Positions 14,267 through 21,792 of a DNA stretch of 24,169 nucleotides are shown in pieces; position 1 is the first letter of the stretch; each line of letters starts with the position of its first letter. Below the pieces are notes generated by a model. The model made no database searches and had not been told where the DNA came from. It saw only the letters and a list, made by a program, of their open reading frames with translations. Made by a program: the position numbers and the translations under genes. The stretch is from contig JAFYBI010000312.1 in NCBI GenBank assembly GCA_017540285.1, forward strand, positions 1 to 24,169, in the 5' to 3' direction. The stretch comes from Clostridia bacterium. GTDB taxonomy: Bacteria; Bacillota; Clostridia; Oscillospirales; CAG-272.

Positions 14267-15379
14267 ATGGACTTTACCGCATACAAGCCCGTCCGGATCT
14301 TCACGGGCGCGCATTGCCTGACCGATCATCCCGAAGTCTTCGCCGCCTGCGGACGCCGCGCTCTCATCGTGAGCGGTGCGCACGGCGCCGATGCCTGCGG
14401 CGCGTTTGCCGACGTCGCCGAAACGCTCGGGAGGGCGGGATGCACCTTCGTCCGCTGGACCGGCGTGAAGGAGAATCCGCCCGCTCCCGACTGCCGTGAG
14501 GCCGGGCAGCTTGCCGTTCGCGAGGGATGCGATTTCATCGTCGCGATCGGAGGCGGCTCCGCGCTCGACGCCGGGAAAGCCGTCGCCGGATACGCCGCGA
14601 ACCCGACGATCTCCGTGATGGACATCTACGACGAGACAAAGCGGACCGCGCCGTGCCTGCCGATCATCGCCGTTCCCACGACCGCCGGGACCGGAAGCGA
14701 GGCCTGCCGCTATTCCGTCCTGACCATCGACGGCGGCGCGCAGAAAAAAACGTTCAAGGACGTCTCGGCGTATCCGCGGGCATCGTTCGTCGATCCGCGC
14801 TATACCGCCACCCTCTCCGACCGCTACACCGTCTCCACCGCCCTCGACGCGCTGGCGCATGCCATGGAGAGTTATTTCTCCCCGAAGACGACGCCCGCCT
14901 CCGCCGAAGCCGCTCTCGACGCCGCCCGCGCGATCTGGGACGTCCTCTTCCGGCAGGGAAAGCGCACCGGCTGGACGGCTGAGGACCGGGCAAGGCTGGC
15001 ATACGCGGCGACGGCGGCGGGCGTTGCCATCGACACCACGGGAACGGGCTTCCCGCATCCGCTCGGCTACTGCCTGACGCTCTCCCGCGGATACCCGCAC
15101 GGGGAGGCATGCGCGGTCTTTGAAGGCGCGTTCCTCACCTACAACATGCTGACGGCGGAGGGGAGCCGCCGCGCACGCGAACTGGCCGACGCGCTCGGGA
15201 CCACGCCGGAGGAGATGATCCGAAGGATCCCCGAGGCCTCCGGCATCTCGCTCGCGATCCCGGCCGACGAGCGCGAGATCCTGATCGACCGCGTCGCCGG
15301 CGCCGGGAACTTCGCGAACAGCCCCTACGTCCTCTCGCGCGGCGAAATGTCCGATATTTTCGCCCGCCTGTTCGGATAA
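14267..15379 (+). CDS. Iron-containing alcohol dehydrogenase
   Basis: The 370-residue protein has the two-domain fold of group III alcohol dehydrogenases. The NAD(P)-binding motif GGGSALDAGK is at 95-104 and TTAGTGSEA at 138-146. Metal ligands Asp194 and His198 (ALDALAHAMES) and His264 and His278 (GFPHPLGY, GYPHGEA) are all present, so it should be an active metal-dependent oxidoreductase. The family covers butanol, propanediol and lactaldehyde dehydrogenases; the substrate cannot be told from sequence. A CGGAG site precedes the ATG. It stands alone, with its own promoter and a strong terminator. Given the glycan genes nearby, reduction of an aldehyde from sugar fermentation, such as lactaldehyde from deoxy sugars, is possible but unproven. 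Confidence 0.92.
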   Translation: MDFTAYKPVRIFTGAHCLTDHPEVFAACGRRALIVSGAHGADACGAFADVAETLGRAGCTFVRWTGVKENPPAPDCREAGQLAVREGCDFIVAIGGGSALDAGKAVAGYAANPTISVMDIYDETKRTAPCLPIIAVPTTAGTGSEACRYSVLTIDGGAQKKTFKDVSAYPRASFVDPRYTATLSDRYTVSTALDALAHAMESYFSPKTTPASAEAALDAARAIWDVLFRQGKRTGWTAEDRARLAYAATAAGVAIDTTGTGFPHPLGYCLTLSRGYPHGEACAVFEGAFLTYNMLTAEGSRRARELADALGTTPEEMIRRIPEASGISLAIPADEREILIDRVAGAGNFANSPYVLSRGEMSDIFARLFG

Positions 15380-15387
15380 ACGCAGAG

Positions 15388-15414
15388 AAAGAGCCTCCGG
15401 GCTTTTTCTTTTTT
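15388..15414 (+). terminator. Terminator of the alcohol dehydrogenase gene
   Basis: AAAGAGCC (15388-15395) pairs with GGCTTTTT (15400-15407) around a TCCG loop and is followed by six T (15409-15414). Confidence 0.85.
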
Positions 15415-15445
15415 GAAAGCATCGCCGCAGAAATATATAAATCCC

Positions 15446-15474
15446 TTGCATTCGGGCGGATTCTGCGCTATAAT
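15446..15474 (+). promoter_or_regulatory. Promoter of the solute-binding lipoprotein gene (TTGCAT type)
   Basis: TTGCAT (15446-15451), 17 nt, TATAAT (15469-15474). Confidence 0.85.
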
Positions 15475-15516
15475 AAGAACAGGATTTCACAACATTTCAT
15501 CAAACCGGAGGTCAGC

Positions 15517-17019
15517 ATGAACCGCAAGACATTCACCCGCGTCCTCTCCCTCCTGCTCGCCGCCCTGCTCCTCGCGCCTCTCGTATCCTGCGCGAACGCC
15601 AAGGACGATCCCGACGCGCCTGACGCGAATCCCGGCGCCGATCCCGCGGCCAATACGCCGGAGGAAGCCGAGGACGAGCCGAAATACCTCGACGCCCTCC
15701 CCGAAACGCTCGACTACGGCGGCTATGAGGTCACCTTCCTCTCCTCCGAGGAGACCAAGTCCATCGAGCTCGACGAAGAGACGGACGATATCAGCGACGT
15801 CGTGAACGAGGCGTACTGGCGTCGGAACCGCTCGCTGGAGGAACGTCTCAACGTAAAGCTCGTACTCGGCGAAAAGGCCGGATACGGCGGCTTCAACTCC
15901 GCGGCCACGCAGGCTGTCGCAGCCGGGAACGACGAGTACGATCTCTTCTGCGCCCATACCCGCTTCAACGTCTCCCTCGCGGCGTCCGGTCAGATGATGA
16001 GACTCAACGAGCACGGCGTCACCAAGACCGTCAACATCAACGCGCCGTACTGGAGCCAGCTCTTCATCGAGAACATCAACTACAAGGACAACATCTTCTG
16101 GCTCACCGGCGACATGACTCACAACTACATCGCGTACATCTACGCCATGTTCGTCAATGCCACCGTCTGGAACGATTTCTTCCCCGGTGAATCGATCTAC
16201 GGCATCGTCCTCGAGGGCAACTGGACGCTCGATCAGATGAGCGCGATGTGCGAGAACGTCTACCGCGACCTCAACGGCAACGCGCAGGTCGATCTCAACG
16301 ACTGCTTCGGCGTCATCATGCAGAAGGGCCACGTCCTCAACGGCATGGTCTTCGCCAACGGCGTGGAATACACCGGCCGGGACGACGCGGGCGAGTACAT
16401 GGTCATCCTCGGCAACGAGCACACCGTCGACGTCTTTGACAAGCTGCATAATATCTTCTATAACACGAACTACGGCGCGATGCTCGAAAACTCGGCGTTC
16501 GACAACGGGAGCATCAACATGCTCAACGAGGACCGCGTCCTCTTCTGCCCGAATACCTTCAACATGGCGGGCAACGAGATCATCCGCAACATGGAATCCG
16601 ACTTCATGATCATCCCGCTCCCGAAATTCGATGAAAAGCAGGAGAACTACCGCGTGAACCAGTACGACGGCGTCCCGCTTTACGGCTGCCCGACGACGCT
16701 CGCGGAGGACAAGATCGACATGATCGCGACGGTCCTCGAGGCGACCTGCTCCATGACGAGCCAGACGGTCATTCCCGCGTACTACGACCTTGCGCTGAAG
16801 AACAAGTACAGCCGCGACGCCGAGACCGCGAAGATGATCGATCTGATCCATGACTGCATCACGGCGGACTTCTGCTTCTACTGGGGCGATTCCGTCGGCG
16901 ACCTCATGAGCTTCTTCTACAACAACATCCAGAACGACGAGATCGCCTCGAAGTTCAAGTCGAACGAGAAGGTCTGGGCGAAGACCCTCTCCAAGCTCGT
17001 CGCCAAGCTCGAAGGATAA
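15517..17019 (+). CDS. Extracellular solute-binding lipoprotein (ABC-type, orphan)
   Basis: The 500-residue protein has a lipoprotein signal peptide with lipobox LVSC (Cys25), an acidic, Pro/Ala-rich linker (about 26-57) and then a large periplasmic-binding-protein-like domain. It resembles the carbohydrate-type extracellular solute-binding proteins of Clostridia (NEAYWRRNRSLEERLNVKL, EYDLF...FNVSLAASGQMMRLNE). DLNGNAQVDLND at residues 251-262 is an EF-hand-like calcium loop, as in dockerins and some binding proteins. It should capture an oligosaccharide or other solute outside the membrane for an ABC importer, but no permease or ATPase gene lies next to it, so its partners are elsewhere. Own promoter and strong terminator; CGGAGG lies 7 nt before the ATG. 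Confidence 0.85.
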   Translation: MNRKTFTRVLSLLLAALLLAPLVSCANAKDDPDAPDANPGADPAANTPEEAEDEPKYLDALPETLDYGGYEVTFLSSEETKSIELDEETDDISDVVNEAYWRRNRSLEERLNVKLVLGEKAGYGGFNSAATQAVAAGNDEYDLFCAHTRFNVSLAASGQMMRLNEHGVTKTVNINAPYWSQLFIENINYKDNIFWLTGDMTHNYIAYIYAMFVNATVWNDFFPGESIYGIVLEGNWTLDQMSAMCENVYRDLNGNAQVDLNDCFGVIMQKGHVLNGMVFANGVEYTGRDDAGEYMVILGNEHTVDVFDKLHNIFYNTNYGAMLENSAFDNGSINMLNEDRVLFCPNTFNMAGNEIIRNMESDFMIIPLPKFDEKQENYRVNQYDGVPLYGCPTTLAEDKIDMIATVLEATCSMTSQTVIPAYYDLALKNKYSRDAETAKMIDLIHDCITADFCFYWGDSVGDLMSFFYNNIQNDEIASKFKSNEKVWAKTLSKLVAKLEG

Positions 17020-17043
17020 AGGATTCCCCCAAAGCACAGCAAA

Positions 17044-17077
17044 GCCCCCGGAGTTTTCGGCTCCGGGGGCGGTTTTT
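17044..17077. terminator. Strong terminator, probably shared by convergent genes
   Basis: GCCCCCGGAG (17044-17053) and CTCCGGGGGC (17061-17070) form a perfect 10-bp stem, followed by GGTTTTT. The stop codon of the convergent minus-strand gene lies in the T-run. Confidence 0.9.
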
Positions 17078-18047
17078 ATCCGTGATAGACCATGTCCTCT
17101 TCGGTGTAATAGCGGTGTTCCTTCCAGATGTCGAGGATCATCAGGTACCGTCCGAGATCGAGGCCGCGGAACGGGACGTTGCTCGTTGAGAAGATGTACC
17201 CGCCGCCGGGCTTCGCGGACCGGATCGCGTAGAGCGCGCTTTCCCGGACCTCCTCGTCCGTCCCGGTCTGCATGAGGGCGCAGTTGACGTTGCCGCAGAT
17301 CGCGATGCCGCGCGGGTAGGTGAGCCGCTTGACCTCGGCGATGTCCACCCCCGCCATCGGGTCGATGGAGTGGATGCAGTGCGGGCGGCAGTCCATGAGC
17401 TGATCGAGGATCGGCATGATGTTGCCGTCGGTGTGCTTGATCGCGTAGCCGCCCATCTTGCGGATGGCGTCGATGATGTCGTAGAGGTAGGGCGTGATGT
17501 ATTCCGAGAACATCTGCGGGGAGAGGAACGGCCCGGAGTTGTAGCAGTAGTCCGAGCAGAGCATGAAGCACTCGATCCCGCAGTCGAAGAGCTTTTTGTT
17601 GTATTCGATCGCGCCGTCGGCCATGCGGCGAGCCTGGGCGTGGACCTCGTCCGGATCGTCGGCGATGCGGTAGGCGAACTCGAACATGTCGTTGCCGTCC
17701 GGGATCGCGAAGGTGCCGTCGCCGTGGTGCGTGAGCAGGAATTTGTCGCCGGAGAGCTCCTTGATCCATTTCACGGTCTTCTTCACGTCCTCGTAGTTCA
17801 GATACGCGACGTTGAAAATCGAGTATTCGAGCTCCGAATAGACCGAGACGATCAGCTCGGCGTTCTCATAGAGCTTCCGGTCGCGCTCCTTTTCGGACAG
17901 GTTCATCCGGTCGAGCGCCCAGCTGGAGGTGAAATCGATGCCGTTCCCCCTCAGCTCGGGCGTCAGCTGGAATTCCAGCTCAAAGGTCGGGATGGCGTCC
18001 GGAACCTTGCATTGCAGCGCGGCGATCGCGCGTTCTCGAAGAGTCAT
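17076..18047 (-). CDS. Uroporphyrinogen decarboxylase-family (methyltransferase-like) protein
   Basis: The 323-residue protein shows the URO-D/MtaA-type barrel: MTLRERAIAALQCKVPDAIP at the start, a GPFLSPQMFSEYITPYLYD block (172-190), IKHTDGNIMPILDQL (203-217), IHSIDPMAGVD (225-235) and ICGNVNC (250-256). It lacks the strict haem-pathway context. Family members include uroporphyrinogen decarboxylase and cobamide-dependent methyltransferases; His205 and Cys251 could be metal ligands as in the latter, but I cannot confirm this. The start is ATG 18047 with AAGGAGG 10 nt upstream; longer in-frame starts read into the preceding gene. It begins 4 nt after the xylanase stop, so the two form an operon, which suggests a role in handling a xylan-derived product, perhaps a methylated sugar or aromatic. 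Confidence 0.85.
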   Translation of the reverse strand: MTLRERAIAALQCKVPDAIPTFELEFQLTPELRGNGIDFTSSWALDRMNLSEKERDRKLYENAELIVSVYSELEYSIFNVAYLNYEDVKKTVKWIKELSGDKFLLTHHGDGTFAIPDGNDMFEFAYRIADDPDEVHAQARRMADGAIEYNKKLFDCGIECFMLCSDYCYNSGPFLSPQMFSEYITPYLYDIIDAIRKMGGYAIKHTDGNIMPILDQLMDCRPHCIHSIDPMAGVDIAEVKRLTYPRGIAICGNVNCALMQTGTDEEVRESALYAIRSAKPGGGYIFSTSNVPFRGLDLGRYLMILDIWKEHRYYTEEDMVYHG

Positions 18048-18051
18048 ACAG

Positions 18052-19101
18052 TCAGGCCTCCTTGTTCCCCGCGAGCGCGAGGACGTCGTAAAATGCGGGT
18101 TTGACGCGCCAGCCGCGTCCGATGAGCAGGGGATAGTTCCTGTGCCGCCTGGGGAATCCGTTGAGCCACGAGACCGCGTCGGAGAGTCCCCAGAAGACGA
18201 CCGTGTCGAGAGCACCTTCGTCGGCGAGGGCGCAGAGGACGCGGAAGATCTCCGTGTATTTTGCTCGGAAATCCGCTTCGATCTCCGGCGTCCAGTCGAT
18301 ATCCTCCGCCGTGTCGCCGAAGCGGTAGCATGAGATGTCGAGCTCGGTCGCCTCCAGCCGGAGCGCGGGATCGATTTTCCGCAGGTCGGCGATTTTGTGG
18401 ACGTTCTTTCTCAAAAGATCGAGGTCCGTGAAGAGCGAGAGATGCATCTGCAGTCCGACGCCGCCGAGCGGGATGCCCTCCCCGCGCAGTTCTTCGACGA
18501 GGGAGATCATCGTGTCCGCCTTGGCCTCGGAGGATTCGAGATTGTAGTCGTTGATGAGCAGGCGCGCATCCGGATCGGCTTCGTGCGCGGCGAGGAAAGC
18601 CTCGGGGATGTAGTCCCTGCCGGCGATCTTGTACCACTGGGATTCGCGCAGCCCGCCCTCGTCCCGGAGGACCTCGTTCAGGACGTCCCATGTCGCGATC
18701 TTTCCGCGGTAACGCGAGACGACGGTCGAAATGTGCGTCCGCATGCGGTCCAGCAGCCGGTCCTTCGAAGCCGGAGCGCCCCCCTCTCCTTCGAAAAACC
18801 ACATCGGGACCTGACCGTGCCAGACGAGCGTGTGCCCGCGCAGATCGATCCCGTGCGCCTCTCCGAAGGCGGCAAAGCGATCCAGCTTGTCGAAGACGAA
18901 GTGTCCCTCCTCGGGTTGGACGTACATGGGTTTTGATTCGTTCTCGAGCGTCAGGATATCGAACTGTCTGAGGATCGCGGCGCATGCTTCGGACGCCGGG
19001 TCGAGATTCCAGGTATTGACGGCGGCTCCGACGCGGAATCGACCGCGGTAAGCGTCTGCCAGCGACGGCGCGTCCCATGCGAGTGCGTTCGGTTCGTTCA
19101 T
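18052..19101 (-). CDS. GH10 endo-1,4-beta-xylanase, probably intracellular
   Basis: The 349-residue protein covers one GH10 barrel: GAAVNTWNLDP near the start, LENESKPMYVQPEEGHFVF (52-70), RGHTLVWHGQVPMWF (88-102), the acid/base motif WDVLNE (Glu143), INDYNLE, LQMHLSL and the nucleophile motif ATELDIS (Glu253). All core residues are present. There is no signal peptide or carbohydrate-binding module, so it should cleave short xylo-oligosaccharides inside the cell. AAGGGAGA precedes the ATG. It is first in a two-gene operon with the URO-D-family gene, with 4 nt between them, behind a perfect consensus promoter. A xylo-oligosaccharide importer is expected elsewhere; the GPH symporter in this window is one candidate. 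Confidence 0.95.
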   Translation of the reverse strand: MNEPNALAWDAPSLADAYRGRFRVGAAVNTWNLDPASEACAAILRQFDILTLENESKPMYVQPEEGHFVFDKLDRFAAFGEAHGIDLRGHTLVWHGQVPMWFFEGEGGAPASKDRLLDRMRTHISTVVSRYRGKIATWDVLNEVLRDEGGLRESQWYKIAGRDYIPEAFLAAHEADPDARLLINDYNLESSEAKADTMISLVEELRGEGIPLGGVGLQMHLSLFTDLDLLRKNVHKIADLRKIDPALRLEATELDISCYRFGDTAEDIDWTPEIEADFRAKYTEIFRVLCALADEGALDTVVFWGLSDAVSWLNGFPRRHRNYPLLIGRGWRVKPAFYDVLALAGNKEA

Positions 19102-19130
19102 GGCATCGGTCTCCCTTTTCGTTTGATCCT

Positions 19131-19159
19131 ATTATACCAGTCAATCCGGACGGTGTCAA
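19131..19159 (-). promoter_or_regulatory. Promoter of the xylanase operon
   Basis: On the minus strand TTGACA (19159-19154), 17 nt, TATAAT (19136-19131) with TGG extended -10: perfect SigA consensus, 30 nt before the start codon. Confidence 0.88.
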
Positions 19160-19189
19160 CGGATTTTTTCGGGAACGGACGGAAAAATG

Positions 19190-19217
19190 AAAAAACCCGC
19201 CCGGGGATTCGGACGGG
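19190..19217 (-). terminator. Terminator of the anion permease gene
   Basis: On the minus strand CCCGTCC (19217-19211) pairs with GGGCGGG (19202-19196), with one G-U pair, and is followed by TTTTTT (19195-19190). It starts 9 nt after the stop codon. Confidence 0.82.
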
Positions 19218-19225
19218 AGAGGAAT

Positions 19226-20386
19226 TCAGCCGCGGAACAGGAAGAGATTGAACGCCAGCAGGATGCCGAGGAAGACGAAACTGACGGCGGTATAGAGGAG
19301 GAAATACCCTTTCGTGTGGCCGGGATAGCGGATCGTGTATTCGCGGAACGTGATGAGGCTCGCGAGGGAGGAGATGAGCGTCCCGACGCTGCCGACATTC
19401 ACGCCGACGAGAAGCTCGCGCCAGTTGTCCGTGAAATTCGAAAGCAGGATCGCCGAGGGGACGTTGCTGATGAACTGGCACGAGAGGGAAGAGAAGAGCA
19501 CGACGTTTCGGTTGAGCAGCGTGCCGAGGGTGTCCCGCACGATGTCGAGCCGCGCCGTATTCCCCGCGAAGATGAAGAAGAACACGAACGTGAAGAGAAG
19601 CGGGTAGTCGACGGAGGAAACGGCGTGACGGTCCAGAACGAGCAGGGACGCGGTGATGATCAGAAGCCCGACGGCATAGGGGATCGCCCGGAAGACCATC
19701 AGGACGGACACGAGGAAGAGGACGGCGTAGAGAACGCTGCGGGATTTATCGAAACGGATCGCTTCGTCTGCCACGGTGAGCGGTTCCGGCTTTACGAAGA
19801 GGAGGCACGCCCCCGTGATGAGCGCGACGGAGAGGCAGAACGACGGGAGCATCGTCAGGGTGAAGGCTCCGGTCGGAATGTTGAAGCGGGTATAGAGGTA
19901 GAGGTTCTGCGGATTGCCGAACGGCGTGAGCATGCCGCCGAGGTTTGCCGCAACGGTCTGCATCACGAAGCTGAACGCGACGGTCTTCTGCCGCCCGCAG
20001 TCCTTCAGAACGTAGTAGCTCAGGGGCAGAAAGGTGAGCAGCGCCATGTCGTTCGCGATGAGCATGGAACCGAGGAAGGTGATCCAGACGAGCGCGAGGA
20101 CGCAGGCGCGGGTGCTCTTGAAGAGACGCACGATGTTCTTCGCAAGGATGTAGAAGAACCGGATGTCCTTCAGCGCGGCCACGACGGCGAGGGTGCAGAA
20201 CAGGCAGGCGAGGGTCTTGTAATCGACGTACCCGGCGTACCGCGTGTCCGGGGGAACGAGGAAAACCGTCATGACAGCCAGGATGGCGGCAATGCACATG
20301 ACGGTGTTCTTTTTGACGAAGGAAAGCGCGTGTTCCGCGAGCTCGGCGGGACGGTTTCTTTTCGGGATCGCGATTGCTTTCTGCAT
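19226..20386 (-). CDS. Citrate/anion permease of the ion transporter superfamily (CitMHS/ArsB-like)
   Basis: The 386-residue protein has about 10-11 hydrophobic segments and the two paired motifs of this superfamily: LIANDMALLTFLPLSYYVL with NLGGMLTPFGNPQNLYLY in the first half, and CQFISNVPSAILLSNFT with NVGSVGTLISSLASL in the second. The family includes SLC13/DASS dicarboxylate carriers, citrate carriers, ArsB and NhaD; the substrate here cannot be decided. A citrate or dicarboxylate is most likely from the general look of the motifs. GAGGC precedes the ATG by 8 nt. It is a single-gene unit with its own promoter and terminator, between the xylanase operon and the CBM9-like gene. No arsenic genes lie nearby, which argues against arsenite efflux. 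Confidence 0.85.
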   Translation of the reverse strand: MQKAIAIPKRNRPAELAEHALSFVKKNTVMCIAAILAVMTVFLVPPDTRYAGYVDYKTLACLFCTLAVVAALKDIRFFYILAKNIVRLFKSTRACVLALVWITFLGSMLIANDMALLTFLPLSYYVLKDCGRQKTVAFSFVMQTVAANLGGMLTPFGNPQNLYLYTRFNIPTGAFTLTMLPSFCLSVALITGACLLFVKPEPLTVADEAIRFDKSRSVLYAVLFLVSVLMVFRAIPYAVGLLIITASLLVLDRHAVSSVDYPLLFTFVFFFIFAGNTARLDIVRDTLGTLLNRNVVLFSSLSCQFISNVPSAILLSNFTDNWRELLVGVNVGSVGTLISSLASLITFREYTIRYPGHTKGYFLLYTAVSFVFLGILLAFNLFLFRG

Positions 20387-20430
20387 GATCTGCCTCGGCT
20401 GAAAGAACTCTTGGTCTCTACCGAGTGCCT

Positions 20431-20459
20431 ATCATAGCACAACGCGGGGCCTCTGTCAA
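20431..20459 (-). promoter_or_regulatory. Promoter of the anion permease gene
   Basis: On the minus strand TTGACA (20459-20454), 17 nt, TATGAT (20436-20431) with a TGC extended -10. Confidence 0.85.
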
Positions 20460-20565
20460 GAGCGCGCGGAACACTTCTCAAAAATCAGAGTTTTGTGGCA
20501 AATAGCCAAGCCCTGTCAGACGGATTTGTGCAATCCGACGACGGCTCGGGCGCATCTTCTGGCTG

Positions 20566-21603
20566 TCAGCGTTCGTCCCCGCGCCAGAGATAGCCGTCCT
20601 GATCGATATGCCACTCCTCGCCCCGCCACTCCGCGACGCCTTCAAAGAGCGAGGGCGTGACGTATGCGCGGATGCGGTATCGATCCGCTTCTTCGCCGAG
20701 GAGAAGGGCGGCATCGTCGGTGAACGATCCGGTTTTGCAGGAATGCGCGTGTTCACGGTAATAAAGCTTCCGGAGCGCGAACTTCATCCGGTCTTCTGCG
20801 GGCAGGGGATAGTCCTCTCCCTCTTTCGTGAAGACGAGATACCCCCACATCTCGGGCATGTGCGCGTCGATCACGCCGGTCGGCGCCCAGAGCCAGTTGT
20901 GCTCGGGCAGGGGACGGCCGTCGGGACCCTTGCGCTTGACGTATTTTCCGTCGATGACGTCCACGTCCCACTCGACGCGCGAGAAATCCATCCGCCAGAT
21001 TTCTCCGGGAACGGGCGCGAGGCGGTCGGGTTTGCAGTGCCCCACCGGGCATTCGCGGAAGGAGAACCACGGCAGCTTGATCTCGACGGACCAGAAACGG
21101 TTGTCCGCCGCGGGGTTGTTCAGTTCTCCCGCGATCTTCACCGCGCTCTCCAGTCCCCGCACATCCCAGCTGATGATGCGCCGGGTGCGGTCGCGCTGCG
21201 GGCACTCCATATAGAGATCCCAGACCGTGTTCAGGGCGTTCATCTCGATCTCGTAGTACCGGTGGCTCGAATCCTGCGGCGCGAGGAAGATCTCGAAATC
21301 GTTGTCGGCGAAGATCACGTCGTCGCGCTCGGTGACGGTTGCCCAGATCTGATCGTCCGTCAGCTGCGCGCCGATATAGAGCGCTTCGTCGTTCCAAAGG
21401 ACCTTGACGCGCGTTTCCTTCCACGGCCGCGGACGGCTGTCGCCTTCGATATCGCGAAAACCGGTCAGCCACTCGCCGCGCTGCCAGAAGGGCTTGGTGA
21501 GGTCTCCGTCAAGCGGACCGGGATCGCCCATGGCCCGATGGGCACGGCAGACGGGCGGATCGCAGGGGATGATGGGTTCGCGGACCAGGGGATTGGGTTT
21601 CAT
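20566..21603 (-). CDS. CBM9-like carbohydrate-binding protein without a catalytic domain
   Basis: The 345-residue protein has the beta-sandwich pattern of family 9 carbohydrate-binding modules over about residues 28-265: LDGDLTKPFWQRGEWL, TRVKVLWNDEALYIGAQLTD, DNDFEIFLAPQDSSHRYYEI, NRFWSVEIKLPWFSF, WRMDFSRVEW and MWGYLVFTKEG. The remainder (about 266-345) is a helical, charged extension ending in a tryptophan-rich segment. There is no signal peptide and no hydrolase domain. Such stand-alone proteins are common in glycan-using Clostridia but have no agreed function. GGAGG lies 8 nt before the ATG, behind a perfect promoter and a leader of about 100 nt. Confidence 0.8.
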   Translation of the reverse strand: MKPNPLVREPIIPCDPPVCRAHRAMGDPGPLDGDLTKPFWQRGEWLTGFRDIEGDSRPRPWKETRVKVLWNDEALYIGAQLTDDQIWATVTERDDVIFADNDFEIFLAPQDSSHRYYEIEMNALNTVWDLYMECPQRDRTRRIISWDVRGLESAVKIAGELNNPAADNRFWSVEIKLPWFSFRECPVGHCKPDRLAPVPGEIWRMDFSRVEWDVDVIDGKYVKRKGPDGRPLPEHNWLWAPTGVIDAHMPEMWGYLVFTKEGEDYPLPAEDRMKFALRKLYYREHAHSCKTGSFTDDAALLLGEEADRYRIRAYVTPSLFEGVAEWRGEEWHIDQDGYLWRGDER

Positions 21604-21709
21604 GATGTGTCCTCCGTTGTTGTCTCGAAAAATCAGAACGGGATCGCCGCTGCAGGAGGAGCTCCGGATCGCGGTTCACGGGCACATGCCGGACAACCCC
21701 TCCGGAACT

Positions 21710-21738
21710 ATTATAGCAAGCCCGCGGGCGGATGTCAA
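21710..21738 (-). promoter_or_regulatory. Promoter of the CBM9-like gene
   Basis: On the minus strand TTGACA (21738-21733), 17 nt, TATAAT (21715-21710) with a TGC extended -10. The leader to the start codon is about 100 nt, longer than for its neighbours. Confidence 0.88.
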
Positions 21739-21792
21739 CCGATTCGGCGAAAACAGGAGGGAGGATCCGACGGCCGCGTTCCCGTCTCCCCT

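Noticed and set aside
15487..17769. A 760-codon minus-strand open frame across the solute-binding protein and into the URO-D-family gene
   Set aside because: It runs antisense to the lipoprotein gene, in a different frame from the real minus-strand gene, and through a strong terminator.
18006..18011. Another TTGCAT as a member of the shared promoter group
   Set aside because: It lies inside the URO-D-family coding sequence and has no -10 element at 17 nt.
20480..20540. Small hairpins (CGGATT/AATCCG, TGGC/GCCA, CAAAA/TTTTG) after the CBM9-like gene as a terminator
   Set aside because: Stems are only 4-6 bp and no U-tract follows in the right direction, so I do not call a terminator.
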